Source of the DNA: Acidobacteriota bacterium
GTDB taxonomy: Bacteria; Acidobacteriota; Terriglobia; 20CM-2-55-15
Direction of reading: 5' to 3'
NCBI GenBank assembly: GCA_022821145.1
Contig: JAJEEE010000031.1
Span: 1 to 64,000, forward strand
Length of the DNA stretch: 64,000 bases
Shown here: positions 17,798 through 26,563 of the stretch, piece after piece
How positions within the stretch are numbered: position 1 is the stretch's first letter
Layout: every line of letters begins with the position of its first letter
Notes under the pieces: model-generated
What the model saw: the letters and a program-made list of their open reading frames with translations, nothing else
Databases searched by the model: none
Told to the model about the DNA's origin: nothing
Made by a program: the position numbers and the translations under genes

Positions 17798-19009
17798 TCA
17801 GTTCCCCAGAGAAGCGCCCTCGCTCTGGACGTAGTCGTCCAGACCGTCCAGCGTCCCTTCGCTGGCCTGGTAGATCTGTTCCAGCGTCGCCCGGATCTCG
17901 GCGTTGTCCGGGACCAGGAAATGCGCCCTCGCGAACGCCGGCAGGGCGATGTCGATGTCGTTGGAGTTGGCGCCCACGATGCCGAGCATGTAGTGCAGGT
18001 TGGGCGCCATCGGCGTCGCGTCGATGGCGGCGCGATACGCCTCGGCCGCCGCGCCCCAGTCGCCGAGTTGCGCCGTGGCCAGGCCGATCGTCGAGTAGAG
18101 CTGGGCCATCACGCCGGCTTGCTGTTCCTGGGAGATGTCGGCGCGCAGCAGGTAGAGGTCGACGCCCTCGACGGCGCGGTCCGCGTACTCGAGGGAGCGT
18201 TCCATTCGCTCTCGAAGAACAGCCGCGTCCTCGTCCGCGGGCGCCTGTTGCTGCGCGAGCGCCGTTGCCGCGAACAGCAGCAGTTCGACGTCGTCGGGGA
18301 CGACCTCGAGCATGCGCTCCGTCACCTCGACGACGCCCGCCTCGTTCTCGTCCTCGACGTGGACGTTCCGCACCGTGTTGAGCAGGAACATGCGCGTGTT
18401 CCGGCTGACCTCGGCCCAGGCCTCGGCGTCCATCCCGGCCACGTCCTCGGTCTCCTCCCCGAGCCGGTCGAACGACTCGTCGGTCTCGTCCGCCGCGGCG
18501 AGCGCCAGATCCACGTATTCGGCGATCCGGTCGGGTTCATCCAAACGCGCGTAGGCGTCGACCATCGACTGGTAGTACTGCAGTTCCTGGTTCTTGAAAC
18601 GGAACTGGGCGGCGGGGTATTCCCGAAGCTCGTCGGGTTCGTCGATGAAGCCGAGCTTGCTCTCCATGAAGTACCGGTAGGCCTCCAGGCCGTCCACGGC
18701 GGCGTCGATCAGCTCTTGCGGCTCGCCGCGTTCCAACATGATCTGCCAGCGCGACTGCAGGAACATGTGCAAGTACTCGCTGGTCGGGTACTGGATGAGA
18801 AGGTCGGTAATCAGGCGGTTGCGGCGGACCGGGTCGTCCTCGTCCAGCATCCTCAGGAGCGCGGTCTGTTCCCCTTCCGACGATGGCGTCGGCTGCAGGG
18901 GGGCTTGCGGATTGAACCGGATGATGGCGCGTTGCGCGCCGGCCGACGGGGCGCCGGCCGTCAGGACCGCTCCCAGGAGCGCCGTGAGCAGTGCGTTTCT
19001 CATGAGCAT
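17798..19009 (-). CDS. Exported TPR-containing protein of unknown function
   Basis: AAGGAG lies 11 bases before the ATG. The 403-residue product has a signal peptide (MLMRNALLTALLGAVLTAGA, cleaved after AGAQ), a helical body with few recognisable repeats (RRNRLITDLLIQYPTSEYLH, YYQSMVDAYARLDEPDRIAE) and C-terminal TPR-like units (TIGLATAQLGDWGAAAEAYR, LHYMLGIVGANSNDIDIALP). The sequence is unusually acidic. It follows the beta-sandwich/TPR gene at 19047-20111 by 37 bases and is probably in the same operon. No enzyme motif is seen. Confidence 0.82.
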   Translation of the reverse strand: MLMRNALLTALLGAVLTAGAPSAGAQRAIIRFNPQAPLQPTPSSEGEQTALLRMLDEDDPVRRNRLITDLLIQYPTSEYLHMFLQSRWQIMLERGEPQELIDAAVDGLEAYRYFMESKLGFIDEPDELREYPAAQFRFKNQELQYYQSMVDAYARLDEPDRIAEYVDLALAAADETDESFDRLGEETEDVAGMDAEAWAEVSRNTRMFLLNTVRNVHVEDENEAGVVEVTERMLEVVPDDVELLLFAATALAQQQAPADEDAAVLRERMERSLEYADRAVEGVDLYLLRADISQEQQAGVMAQLYSTIGLATAQLGDWGAAAEAYRAAIDATPMAPNLHYMLGIVGANSNDIDIALPAFARAHFLVPDNAEIRATLEQIYQASEGTLDGLDDYVQSEGASLGN

Positions 19010-19046
19010 GATTCGAATCGCTCCTTCGGGCCGTGTCCGGCCAGGA

Positions 19047-20111
19047 TCACTGGCCCTGTCGCGCGAAGTCCAGCAGCCCGCGCGCCGCTTCGGCGTTCGG
19101 TCCCTCCGGCGCCAGCTCCAGGTACCGTTCCAGGAGCGGCGCCGCCCGGGCGATCTCGCCGCCCAGATGGATGAGAGCCGCCTGGTAGTGGGGTTCCGCC
19201 ATGTCGGGATTCAGTTCGATGGCCCGTTCGTACGCGCGGAGCGCCCCGTCGCTGTTCCCGGCGTTCGTCATGAGCGCGCCCACGGCGTAGAAGCTTTGCG
19301 CCGCGCCCCCCGGATCGACCTCGGCGGAACGCTCGGCGTAGTCCAGCGCCAGGTCCACCTCGCCGGAGAGCGCCCAGTTCACGGTCAGGTTCCGGAAGTA
19401 GTTGACTTCCTCGGGCGGCGTGGCGTCGAACTCCAGGCGGGTCTGAGCGGTTTCGAACGCCGAGGCGGCCTCCACGTAACGGCCGGCGCGCTCCAGGGCG
19501 CTGCCCAGGTTGGCGTGGATGACGTGCTGGCTGGAGTCCGCCTGGACGGCCATGGTGAACTGGCGGACGGCTTCCTCGTAATCCTCGGCCGCCATGGCTT
19601 CGCGGCCGGCCGCGAAGGCGTCTTCCAGCGCCGCCTCCTCGGCCTCCTCCTCCGCCCGCGCCGCGGCTTCCTCGTCGTTGCGCGGCGTCCGGACGATGCG
19701 CGCCGCCGAGTTGACCCGGCGGATATTGCGTGTGACGCGCTCGACGGCCCCGGAGCGGCGGTCGAACTCGTAGGCGGTGTATTCGAGCCGGTCCAGGTCG
19801 AGCAGGATTTCGAAGTCTCCCGGAGAGACGCGGGACAGCGTGAGGTAGAACCCCCCGTCGTATTCGAAGGTAATCTCGTAGTCGCCCGGCTCGATGGCCA
19901 GGTGGACGAAGTCGCCCCGGTCGTCGGTCGTCAACTCGTAGTGGTCGTCGAAGCCCTGGTCCTGCCGGTCGAGGTTGACGAGGACGCCGGTGACCGGCTC
20001 GCCGTCGTTGATGCGCACCTCGCCGCGCACCTGCCCGACCTGCGCGTCGGCGGCTTGCACGAACAGGCCGAGCGCGGCCGCCGGCAGCAGTGTCCGGACC
20101 GCGGTTTTCAC
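19047..20111 (-). CDS. Exported beta-sandwich (carboxypeptidase-regulatory-like) + TPR protein
   Basis: A GTG start with GGAGG five bases upstream gives 354 residues. After a signal peptide (KTAVRTLLPAAALGLFVQ) there is a short beta-sandwich domain (VRGEVRINDGEPVTGVLVNL, GDFVHLAIEPGDYEITFEYD), a glutamate/alanine-rich helical linker (RAEEEAEEAALEDAFAAG) and four to five TPRs. It shares domain order with the genes at 15917 and 48962 but is more distant in sequence. It lies upstream of the 17798-19009 gene in the same direction. A periplasmic scaffold role is inference. Confidence 0.83.
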   Translation of the reverse strand: MKTAVRTLLPAAALGLFVQAADAQVGQVRGEVRINDGEPVTGVLVNLDRQDQGFDDHYELTTDDRGDFVHLAIEPGDYEITFEYDGGFYLTLSRVSPGDFEILLDLDRLEYTAYEFDRRSGAVERVTRNIRRVNSAARIVRTPRNDEEAAARAEEEAEEAALEDAFAAGREAMAAEDYEEAVRQFTMAVQADSSQHVIHANLGSALERAGRYVEAASAFETAQTRLEFDATPPEEVNYFRNLTVNWALSGEVDLALDYAERSAEVDPGGAAQSFYAVGALMTNAGNSDGALRAYERAIELNPDMAEPHYQAALIHLGGEIARAAPLLERYLELAPEGPNAEAARGLLDFARQGQ

Positions 20112-20160
20112 GGCGCCCTCCCTCGCGGTGATCGCGGCGCGACCGCCGAAGCAATCACGT

Positions 20161-21027
20161 TCAGTCGACGAAGTCCGGGATCCGCCACGGCGAGATCGAG
20201 CCGTCGAACAGTCCCAGGTTGTTCTCCTCGCAAGAGTATTCCATCAGGACGTCGGGCGCGTCGCGCAACCGCCACGTACGGACGTTCATCCAGTCCATCG
20301 TGTACATCCTCGGGTCTTGTACCGTGACGGTGTGCTCGATCGTCCGCTCGTCGAGCCGGGTGAACGTGTTGATGAACTTCACCCCGCTGCTGTGCGGGTG
20401 GCCGGTCGTGTCGAGCTTCGTGTACCCGTTGAAGTTGTCGGTCTCGACGACGAGCGTGTCGCCTTCCAAGCGGCCCGTCGAGTAGCCGTTCCAGGCCGGG
20501 GGCAGGTCCTCGGGCCATTCCCAGGCGCCGTCGATCGGAATCAGGTGGAACCAGGTGTTCTGCTCGAACAGGATCGCCAGCGCCTGCTCGTTGTGGATGA
20601 TGTAGCTCCCGTGCGGCGAGTTGATGTTCCTCGACATGCCGAACGGCATGCAGCTTCCGGCGTAGTCCCCGTTGGCCACCGGGTCGTATTCCTTCCATCG
20701 CTGCAGCCCCAGCTCGGTGTAGGGCAGGTCGAAGGTTCGCGTGGGATCGACCGCGTCGGGCAGTGGCTCGCCCTTGCGCGGCCAGTCCAGCAGTTCGCGC
20801 GTCTCGGGATGAACGACGCTGGCACTGCCGCGGCCGGCCATGTTGGGGGTGTACGGCTCGGCCCAAAGCCCGGTCAGATCCGGCTGGCCGTTTGCCAGGC
20901 GGGGCGTCGGCCCGGCCGGCGGCGCGTCCTCGCCGCCGCCGCCGCGTTGCGCCAGCAGGTCGGCGGGACCGGCCACGAGCATCACCGCCGCCAGGGCGGC
21001 CATCGATACGTTCAGTCTCGTTCTCAC
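20161..21027 (-). CDS. Exported conserved hypothetical protein (lipocalin-like, found with degradative enzymes)
   Basis: The track ORF extends too far upstream; I choose the GTG at 21027, which has AAGGAG nine bases before it and opens a signal peptide (VRTRLNVSMAALAAVMLVAG). The mature 260 or so residues start with PTPRLANGQPDLTGLW and contain GRLEGDTLVVETDNFNG and TVTVQDPRMYTMDWM, features of an unnamed exported family common in Acidobacteriota and marine gammaproteobacteria. A relative is encoded at 40710-41570 beside the tannase-like gene. The gene lies 46 bases downstream of the molybdenum hydroxylase gene and may be co-transcribed. Function unknown. Confidence 0.8.
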   Translation of the reverse strand: MRTRLNVSMAALAAVMLVAGPADLLAQRGGGGEDAPPAGPTPRLANGQPDLTGLWAEPYTPNMAGRGSASVVHPETRELLDWPRKGEPLPDAVDPTRTFDLPYTELGLQRWKEYDPVANGDYAGSCMPFGMSRNINSPHGSYIIHNEQALAILFEQNTWFHLIPIDGAWEWPEDLPPAWNGYSTGRLEGDTLVVETDNFNGYTKLDTTGHPHSSGVKFINTFTRLDERTIEHTVTVQDPRMYTMDWMNVRTWRLRDAPDVLMEYSCEENNLGLFDGSISPWRIPDFVD

Positions 21028-21073
21028 GTCGATCGGCTCCTTGGTTTCTTCGAATCGGTTTCGGATGCGTTCA

Positions 21074-23182
21074 CTATGCCAAATCTTCCCCTCGGATGGG
21101 AAGCTTTCGAATGGGCCGCCCCGTCCGGGCGGCGATGGCGTTGACGACGGCCGGGGCGATGGCGGGCGTGCCCACCTCGCCGATCCCGCCGGGCGCTTCC
21201 GCGCTGGGGACGATGTGCACGTCCACGACCGGCATCTCGTCCATTCGCAGCACGTCGTAGTCGTGGAAGTTCGACTGCTGGACACGGCCCGCCTCCAGCG
21301 TGATTTCTCCCTTCATCGCGGCGCTCAGCCCATAAACGATGCCGCTTTGCATCTGCTGCACGACGCCGTCCGGATTCACGACCTGTCCGCAGTCGATGGC
21401 GCACGTCACGCGGTGCACGCGCAACCGCCCCCGATCGATCGAGATCTCCGCCACCTGCGCGTTGTAGCTGCCGAAGCAATGCGTCACGGCCACGCCGCGC
21501 GAGCGGCCGGACGGCAGTGGGCCGCCCCAACCCGAACGTTCGGCGGCCACGTCCAGAACCTGCCGGAGCCGGGGCTCGCCATCGAGGAGACCCCGCCGGA
21601 ACTCGACCGGGTCCCGGCCGGCGGCCGCGGCCAGCTCGTCGAGGAACGCCTCGGCGAAGTACGTGTTCTGCGAGTGCCCGACCGACCGCCAGTAGTTCGT
21701 CGGGATGTCGACCTCCGGCGGATGGTACTCGAAGTGGACGTTGGGGAACGCGTAGGGCGCGTCGGCCAGGCCGGCCACCCCTTCGCGGTCGACGCCGTTG
21801 CGCAGCGCGACCCACGACGGGCACGCGACGCTCCCGGTCCAGGCCGTCGGCCGCCCGTCCGCATCGAGCCCCGCCTCGAGCCGGGCGTACGCGACGGGCC
21901 GGAAGCGGTCGTGCCGGATGTCGTCTTCGCGCGAGTAGACCAGGTTCACCGGCCGGCCCGCCGCCCTGGAAACCTCCACCGCCTCGGCGTACACGTTGCC
22001 GCCGCCGCGGCTCCCGAAGCCCCCGCCGATGAGCATGGTATGGACCCGGACCTGCTCGGGCTCCAGTCCGGACGCGGCCGCGGCGGACGAGTGCGCGAGG
22101 CCCGGGATCTGGCTCCCGGTCCACAGGTCGCAACCGTCGGCGCGAACGTCGGCCGTGGCGTTGGGCGGCTCCATCGTGGCGTGCGCCAGGTAGGGGGCCT
22201 CGTAGACGGCCCGGATGCGCGTGGCGGCGCGGGCGAGCGCCTCCGCACCCTCGCCTTCGTGGCGTGCGACGGCTCCGGGTGAGGCCGCCAGCGCGGTCAG
22301 GCGTTCCCGGATTCCGGCCGTCGACAGGTTCCGGTTGGGGCCCTCGTTCCAGTCGATGTCCAGCGCCTCGCGCCCTCGGAGAGCCGCCCACGTGTTGTCG
22401 GCCACCACGGCCACGCCGAACGAAATCTCGACGACGTCCCGGACCCCCGGGACGGCCCGGGCGCGCGCGGCGTCGAAGCCGGCCAGGCGGCCGCCGATGA
22501 CCGGGCAGCGGGCCACCACGCCGTAGAGCATGTCCGGCCGCTGGACGTCGATCCCGTAGACGGCTTCTCCGCGCGTCTTCGCGGCCGTGTCCAGCCGCTT
22601 CGTCGGCGTTCCGATCCGCTTGAACTCCGACGCGGGCTTCAACGGAACGTCGGCGGGAACCGGCAGCCGCGAGGCGGCTTCCGCGAGCTGACCGTAACGG
22701 AGCCTGGAGCCGGACGCGGCGTGAACGACCTGGCCGTTCTCGGCCCGGCAATCGGCGCGCGGCACGTCCCATCGCCGGGCGGCGGCCTCGACGAGCATCT
22801 CGCGCGCCGCGGCGCCGGCCTGGCGCAGCGGGCGCCACGAAGTGCGGATGCCCGTGCTGCCGAACGTGCCCTGGAGCGGGAACCCGTAGACGCGGTCGAT
22901 GGGCGCGAATTCCCAGCGGATGGTGTTCCAGTCGCATTCGAGCTCTTCGGCGACCAGCATCGAGAGCGACGTGATCGTTCCCTGGCCGTTCTCGGGCTTG
23001 TGGATGACGATGGTGACCCGGTCGTCGACGCCGACGGAGACGAACGCGTTGAAGCGGGCGGGGGAGTCGGCGGCCTGGGACAACGCGTTGCGGGAGGGGA
23101 AGGAGACGCCCAGGACCAGCCCCCCGGCGGCGAGCGCGCCCGTCCTCAGGAAACTGCGCCGATCGATGGTTTCCAGCATCAT
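21074..23182 (-). CDS. Tat-exported xanthine-dehydrogenase-family molybdopterin subunit (IorB-like)
   Basis: The start is the ATG-ATG at 23182 with GGGAGG before it, giving 702 residues. A Tat signal (DRRSFLRTGALAAGG) opens the protein. The body matches isoquinoline 1-oxidoreductase beta-type aldehyde/xanthine oxidases: a first half (FNAFVSVGVDDRVTIVIHKP), the molybdopterin-contact glycines (LIGGGFGSRGGG, about 387) and the catalytic-glutamate segment near the C-terminus (GGIGEVGTPAIAPAVVNAI, about 666). Such enzymes hydroxylate N-heterocycles or aldehydes and need a small [2Fe-2S] subunit, which is not encoded nearby. Electrons would go to periplasmic cytochromes. It follows MmgE/PrpD in the same direction, but a large hairpin lies between them. 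Confidence 0.9.
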   Translation of the reverse strand: MMLETIDRRSFLRTGALAAGGLVLGVSFPSRNALSQAADSPARFNAFVSVGVDDRVTIVIHKPENGQGTITSLSMLVAEELECDWNTIRWEFAPIDRVYGFPLQGTFGSTGIRTSWRPLRQAGAAAREMLVEAAARRWDVPRADCRAENGQVVHAASGSRLRYGQLAEAASRLPVPADVPLKPASEFKRIGTPTKRLDTAAKTRGEAVYGIDVQRPDMLYGVVARCPVIGGRLAGFDAARARAVPGVRDVVEISFGVAVVADNTWAALRGREALDIDWNEGPNRNLSTAGIRERLTALAASPGAVARHEGEGAEALARAATRIRAVYEAPYLAHATMEPPNATADVRADGCDLWTGSQIPGLAHSSAAAASGLEPEQVRVHTMLIGGGFGSRGGGNVYAEAVEVSRAAGRPVNLVYSREDDIRHDRFRPVAYARLEAGLDADGRPTAWTGSVACPSWVALRNGVDREGVAGLADAPYAFPNVHFEYHPPEVDIPTNYWRSVGHSQNTYFAEAFLDELAAAAGRDPVEFRRGLLDGEPRLRQVLDVAAERSGWGGPLPSGRSRGVAVTHCFGSYNAQVAEISIDRGRLRVHRVTCAIDCGQVVNPDGVVQQMQSGIVYGLSAAMKGEITLEAGRVQQSNFHDYDVLRMDEMPVVDVHIVPSAEAPGGIGEVGTPAIAPAVVNAIAARTGRPIRKLPIRGEDLA

Positions 23183-23271
23183 GGGTACCCTCCCGGGGTG
23201 CAGGCGGCAGTATACCGTTTGGGGTTGCGTGGGCCAATGGAAGTGAGGTTGTGGGCCGGGGGGTTGGGAGG

Positions 23272-23332
23272 GAAGAGATTGTTTTATTGGGCTGACGGCT
23301 CGGCTCCGCCAGCCCAATAAAACAATCTCTTC
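23272..23332. repeat. 23-bp perfect inverted repeat (long hairpin)
   Basis: The left arm 23272-23294 (GAAGAGATTGTTTTATTGGG plus CTG) is exactly complementary to the right arm 23310-23332, enclosing a 15-nt loop. It lies between the stop of the minus-strand mmgE/prpD gene and the leader of the IorB-like gene. It is much longer than a normal terminator stem and has an AT-rich core in GC-rich DNA. It could terminate mmgE/prpD transcription or be a member of a palindromic repeat family. Confidence 0.8.
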
Positions 23333-23339
23333 ACCCCAA

Positions 23340-24701
23340 CTACCCCACAGTCTCAGCCGCCGCGGACCCCGCCACCGCCGCCCGAACCAGCTCTCCCACA
23401 TCCTCCAACCCATCAATCCTCCAGCACAGCCCGATGGCGTCCTCCACCTGCGCCTCCGGCAGCGCCCGAACGGCCTGGCCGCGGAACTTCTCCTCCAGTT
23501 GCCCGTCCGTCATCGGCTTGCGCAGGTTCCCAAGCGACTGCTCGACGAACGTCTCGATCACCGCGCCGTCGTTCAACTCCACGGCGATGCGGGCCTGATC
23601 CTCAGTGAGGGAGTCATCCGCATCCGCAACGGCGCTCTCCCGAATCCGCCGGATCTCGGGATCCGTCACGGCTTGGTCCGTGTACTCGTCCAGCCCCGCC
23701 CGCCCGCGGACGAGGCCCACGGCCGCGCCGTGGTACACCGAGAACTTGCCTTCCAGGCCCGTGCCGATCCGTTGCTTGTTGCACAGGTCCTTGACGAGCG
23801 GCGCCACCTTCAGGCGCACCTGCCGGACGCGGCCGGCCGTCAGACCGTGGGCGTCGTGCAACTGGATGCAGCCGTCGATCGTCGGGTGGTTGACGATGCC
23901 GCAGGGGAACGGCTTGTAGGTGTTGACCCGCAGGTCGTAGTCGACGCCGAGGCCCGCGGTCACGCGCGACAGGTCGGAGCGGGCGGCTTGTACGGCGGCG
24001 AAGCCCCGGGGCGCCTCGATGGCGTGCTCGCCCGCGGTGAACCCGGCTTCGGCCAGGAGCGCGGCGGCGTAGCCGTTCTGGGCCGCGCGGCCCGGGTGGA
24101 ACGACTTGGCCATCGAGCCGAACATCTCGCGCAGCCCGGCGGCCTGCGTGGCGGCCAGCCCGAGGGCCCACACCATTTGCGGCGTGGCGATGCCCCGCAG
24201 CCGGCCGATCGCGGCCGCGGCGCCGAACACGCCGGCGGTGCCGGTGATGTGCCAGCCGGCGTCGTAGTGGGCGGGGAAGACGGCGTTGCCGACCCGGCAT
24301 TCCGCCTCGAAGCCCAGGACGAACGCGTGCAGGAAGTCGCCTCCGGTGATGCGGGACTGGCTGGCGTAGGCGAACAGCGCCGAGGCGACCGGCGAGCTGG
24401 GGTGGATGTAGTTGCCCGGGGTCGTGTCGTCGTAATCGTGCACGTGGGAGCTGATGCCGTTCATCAGCGACGCGTGGAGCGGGTCGAGGCGCTCCCCGCG
24501 TCCCAGGACGGCGGCCGTCGCCGGGCCCGAGTACGGCCCGAGCGCGCGCATGGCGGCGTCGACGGCCGGCTCGCGGCTGCCGCCCAGCGCGCAGCCCAGG
24601 TAGTTCAGTATCGAACGCCGCGCCTCGTGCCGGACGTCGTCGGGCACGTCCTCGGGCGGGCTCGTCGCCAGGTATTCGGCCAATCGTCGCGTTTCGTCCA
24701 T
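23340..24701 (-). CDS. MmgE/PrpD family protein
   Basis: The 453-residue product has the length and layout of the MmgE/PrpD family (2-methylcitrate dehydratase relatives): an all-helical N-terminal domain with VPDDVRHEARRSILNYLGCA, the SSHVHDYDDTTPGNYIHPSS segment, GWHITGTAGVFGAAAAIG, and the C-terminal part with PFPCGIVNHPTIDGC. Members dehydrate or isomerise small tricarboxylic and related acids; the substrate here is unknown. GAGGA precedes the ATG by eight bases. It diverges from a second MmgE/PrpD gene across 47 bases that contain a palindrome, so the two are likely controlled together. Confidence 0.93.
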   Translation of the reverse strand: MDETRRLAEYLATSPPEDVPDDVRHEARRSILNYLGCALGGSREPAVDAAMRALGPYSGPATAAVLGRGERLDPLHASLMNGISSHVHDYDDTTPGNYIHPSSPVASALFAYASQSRITGGDFLHAFVLGFEAECRVGNAVFPAHYDAGWHITGTAGVFGAAAAIGRLRGIATPQMVWALGLAATQAAGLREMFGSMAKSFHPGRAAQNGYAAALLAEAGFTAGEHAIEAPRGFAAVQAARSDLSRVTAGLGVDYDLRVNTYKPFPCGIVNHPTIDGCIQLHDAHGLTAGRVRQVRLKVAPLVKDLCNKQRIGTGLEGKFSVYHGAAVGLVRGRAGLDEYTDQAVTDPEIRRIRESAVADADDSLTEDQARIAVELNDGAVIETFVEQSLGNLRKPMTDGQLEEKFRGQAVRALPEAQVEDAIGLCWRIDGLEDVGELVRAAVAGSAAAETVG

Positions 24702-24721
24702 GGTTCCGTTCCTCGTCGGCC

Positions 24722-24736
24722 GGTTATTGTATAACC
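24722..24736. promoter_or_regulatory. Palindromic operator candidate between divergent mmgE/prpD genes
   Basis: GGTTAT-tgt-ATAACC is a perfect 6+6 inverted repeat with a 3-nt spacer, placed in the middle of the 47-bp divergent spacer and only 12 bases before the plus-strand ATG at 24749. Its size suits a dimeric regulator such as a GntR-family protein (inference); no regulator gene lies in this part of the window. TATAAC within it could also act as a -10 element. Confidence 0.5.
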
Positions 24737-24748
24737 TCGATCCCGGCC

Positions 24749-26134
24749 ATGACGGCGCTATCCACCGAGATTGCGGACTGGGTCTCCCGCCTGTCCTGTG
24801 ACGACCTGCCCGGCGACGTGGTCCGGGATACTCGGCTCCGCGTCCTGGACGTCATCGGGCTGTGCCTGGCGGGCGCCGACACCGCGTTCGGCCGCTCGGT
24901 CCGGAACGCGGCGGTCGCGATGTTTCCCGAGGGGCCGTGCCGCGTGCTCGGCACGGGCGAGCGCCTGGGCGTGACGGCCGCGCCGTTCGTCAACGCCGCC
25001 GCCGCGCAGGCGCTCGAGTACGACGACACGCACGTCGAGTCCATCGTCCACATGAGCAGCCCCGCCGTCGCCGCGGCGCTGGCGTTGTCCGAGACGTCGC
25101 ACGCGTCGGGACGCGACGTGATCGCCGCGGTGGCGCTGGGGAACGAGATCTCATGCCGCGTCGGCAGCGTGTCGCCGGGCGAGCTGCACAAGCGGGGTTT
25201 CCATCCGACCGGGCTGTTCGCTCCGTTCGGCGTGGCGTACCTCGCCGGCAAGATGTTGGGTCTGGACCGGCCGGCCATGTCGGCGGCGGCCGGCATCGTG
25301 GGCAGCTTTGCCGCAGGCATCCTGGAGTGCTGGGTGGACGGCACCGAGTCGAAGTTCCTGCACTCGGGTTGGGCGGAGCAGTCCGGGATCGCCGCGGCGT
25401 TCCTGGCCCGGGAGGGCGCGACGGGTCCGCCCGCCGTGCTGGAAGGCCGTTTCGGCCTGTTCGCCTCGCACGTCCAGGACCCGGACGCGCGGCGGGACCT
25501 CGACCGGGCCGCGCGCGGGCTCGGCCGCGAATGGGAGAGCCGGAACGCCGCGTTCAAGCCGTTCCCGGCGGCCCACGTGCTGCACCCCTACATCGACGCC
25601 CTCCTGCGGCTTTGCCGGGACGGCGGCATCGAAGCCTCCGACGTGGCCGCGATCGACTGTCCCGTGGCGGAATACATCGTCCCGATCGTCTGCGAGCCGG
25701 TCGCCGAGAAACAGGCGCCCCGGACCGGCGCGCACGGCCGTGTCTGCCTGCAGTACACATTGGCCGAGGCGCTCCACTTCGGGGAGCTCGGCCGCGAAGC
25801 CTACCGGGACGAGAGTGTCCGGAACCCGGAGATCCTCGGGCTGGCCCGCCGCGTCCGTTACCATGTGGACCCCGGCTACCCGGGGCCCGGCCGCTTCAAG
25901 GGCGCGGTGACGGTAACGACCAAGGACGGCCGGCGCCTGGAGGCCGTCGAGGAATTCAGCCGCGGTTCGAGAGAGAACCCGATGAGGGAGGACGCGATCC
26001 TGGCCAAGTTCGAGGACAACGCCGGGGCGCGGTTGTCCGCCGCCGCCCGCCGCCGGCTGATCGACGCCGTCCTGGGGCTGGAGCGGCTGGAAGACGCCGG
26101 CGCGCTCGCCGGCATGACTGTCGGGGACCGGTAG
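24749..26134 (+). CDS. MmgE/PrpD family protein
   Basis: This 461-residue protein is a second, diverged family member: DLPGDVVRDTRLRVLDVIGL, EYDDTHVESIVHMSSPAVAA, RGFHPTGLFAPFGVAYLAGK and NAAFKPFPAAHVLHPYID match the conserved blocks of the gene transcribed the other way. The start lies close behind the palindrome with no clear Shine-Dalgarno, so its mRNA may be almost leaderless. It heads a run with the carboxymuconolactone-decarboxylase-like gene and the hydroxyacid dehydrogenase, pointing to breakdown of a branched or hydroxylated carboxylic acid. The exact substrate cannot be told. Confidence 0.92.
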   Translation: MTALSTEIADWVSRLSCDDLPGDVVRDTRLRVLDVIGLCLAGADTAFGRSVRNAAVAMFPEGPCRVLGTGERLGVTAAPFVNAAAAQALEYDDTHVESIVHMSSPAVAAALALSETSHASGRDVIAAVALGNEISCRVGSVSPGELHKRGFHPTGLFAPFGVAYLAGKMLGLDRPAMSAAAGIVGSFAAGILECWVDGTESKFLHSGWAEQSGIAAAFLAREGATGPPAVLEGRFGLFASHVQDPDARRDLDRAARGLGREWESRNAAFKPFPAAHVLHPYIDALLRLCRDGGIEASDVAAIDCPVAEYIVPIVCEPVAEKQAPRTGAHGRVCLQYTLAEALHFGELGREAYRDESVRNPEILGLARRVRYHVDPGYPGPGRFKGAVTVTTKDGRRLEAVEEFSRGSRENPMREDAILAKFEDNAGARLSAAARRRLIDAVLGLERLEDAGALAGMTVGDR

Positions 26135-26184
26135 GTCGAGCGTCCCCGAGCGATCGTTTTCTATCGCAGGAGAGAGGAGATTTC

Positions 26185-26562
26185 ATGGACAAGGCGACGT
26201 TCGACAAGGGGCTGGAGATCCGGCGCAAGGTGCTGGGCGCCGAGTACGTGGACAACGCGTTCGCGACGGCCGACGACTTCAACCGCCCGTTGCAGGAGCT
26301 GGTGACCCAGTATTGCTGGGGCGAGGTCTGGGGGCGTCCCGGATTGGACCACAAGACGCGCAGCATGCTCAACCTGGCGATGATCTCGGCCCTGAACCGG
26401 CCCCACGAGGTGCGCGCGCACGTACGGGGCGCGATCAACAACGGGTTGACGAAGGACCAGATCATGGAGGTGCTCCTGCAGGTGGCGATCTACTGCGGCG
26501 TGCCGGCGGCCGTGGACAGCTTCCGGATCGCGCGCGAGACCTTCAAGGAACTGGGGATCTGA
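26185..26562 (+). CDS. Carboxymuconolactone decarboxylase family protein
   Basis: The ATG at 26185 has GGAGAGAGGAG just upstream and opens a 125-residue protein of exactly the usual length for this family. Signature segments are VTQYCWGEVWGRPGLDHKTR, MLNLAMISALNRPHEVRAHV and QIMEVLLQVAIYCGVPAAVD, closest to 4-carboxymuconolactone decarboxylase (PcaC) rather than the CxxC peroxidase AhpD branch, since no CxxC is present. In this cluster it may decarboxylate an intermediate or act as an accessory of unknown chemistry. Its stop is one base from the start of the dehydrogenase gene. Confidence 0.9.
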   Translation: MDKATFDKGLEIRRKVLGAEYVDNAFATADDFNRPLQELVTQYCWGEVWGRPGLDHKTRSMLNLAMISALNRPHEVRAHVRGAINNGLTKDQIMEVLLQVAIYCGVPAAVDSFRIARETFKELGI

Positions 26563-26563
26563 C

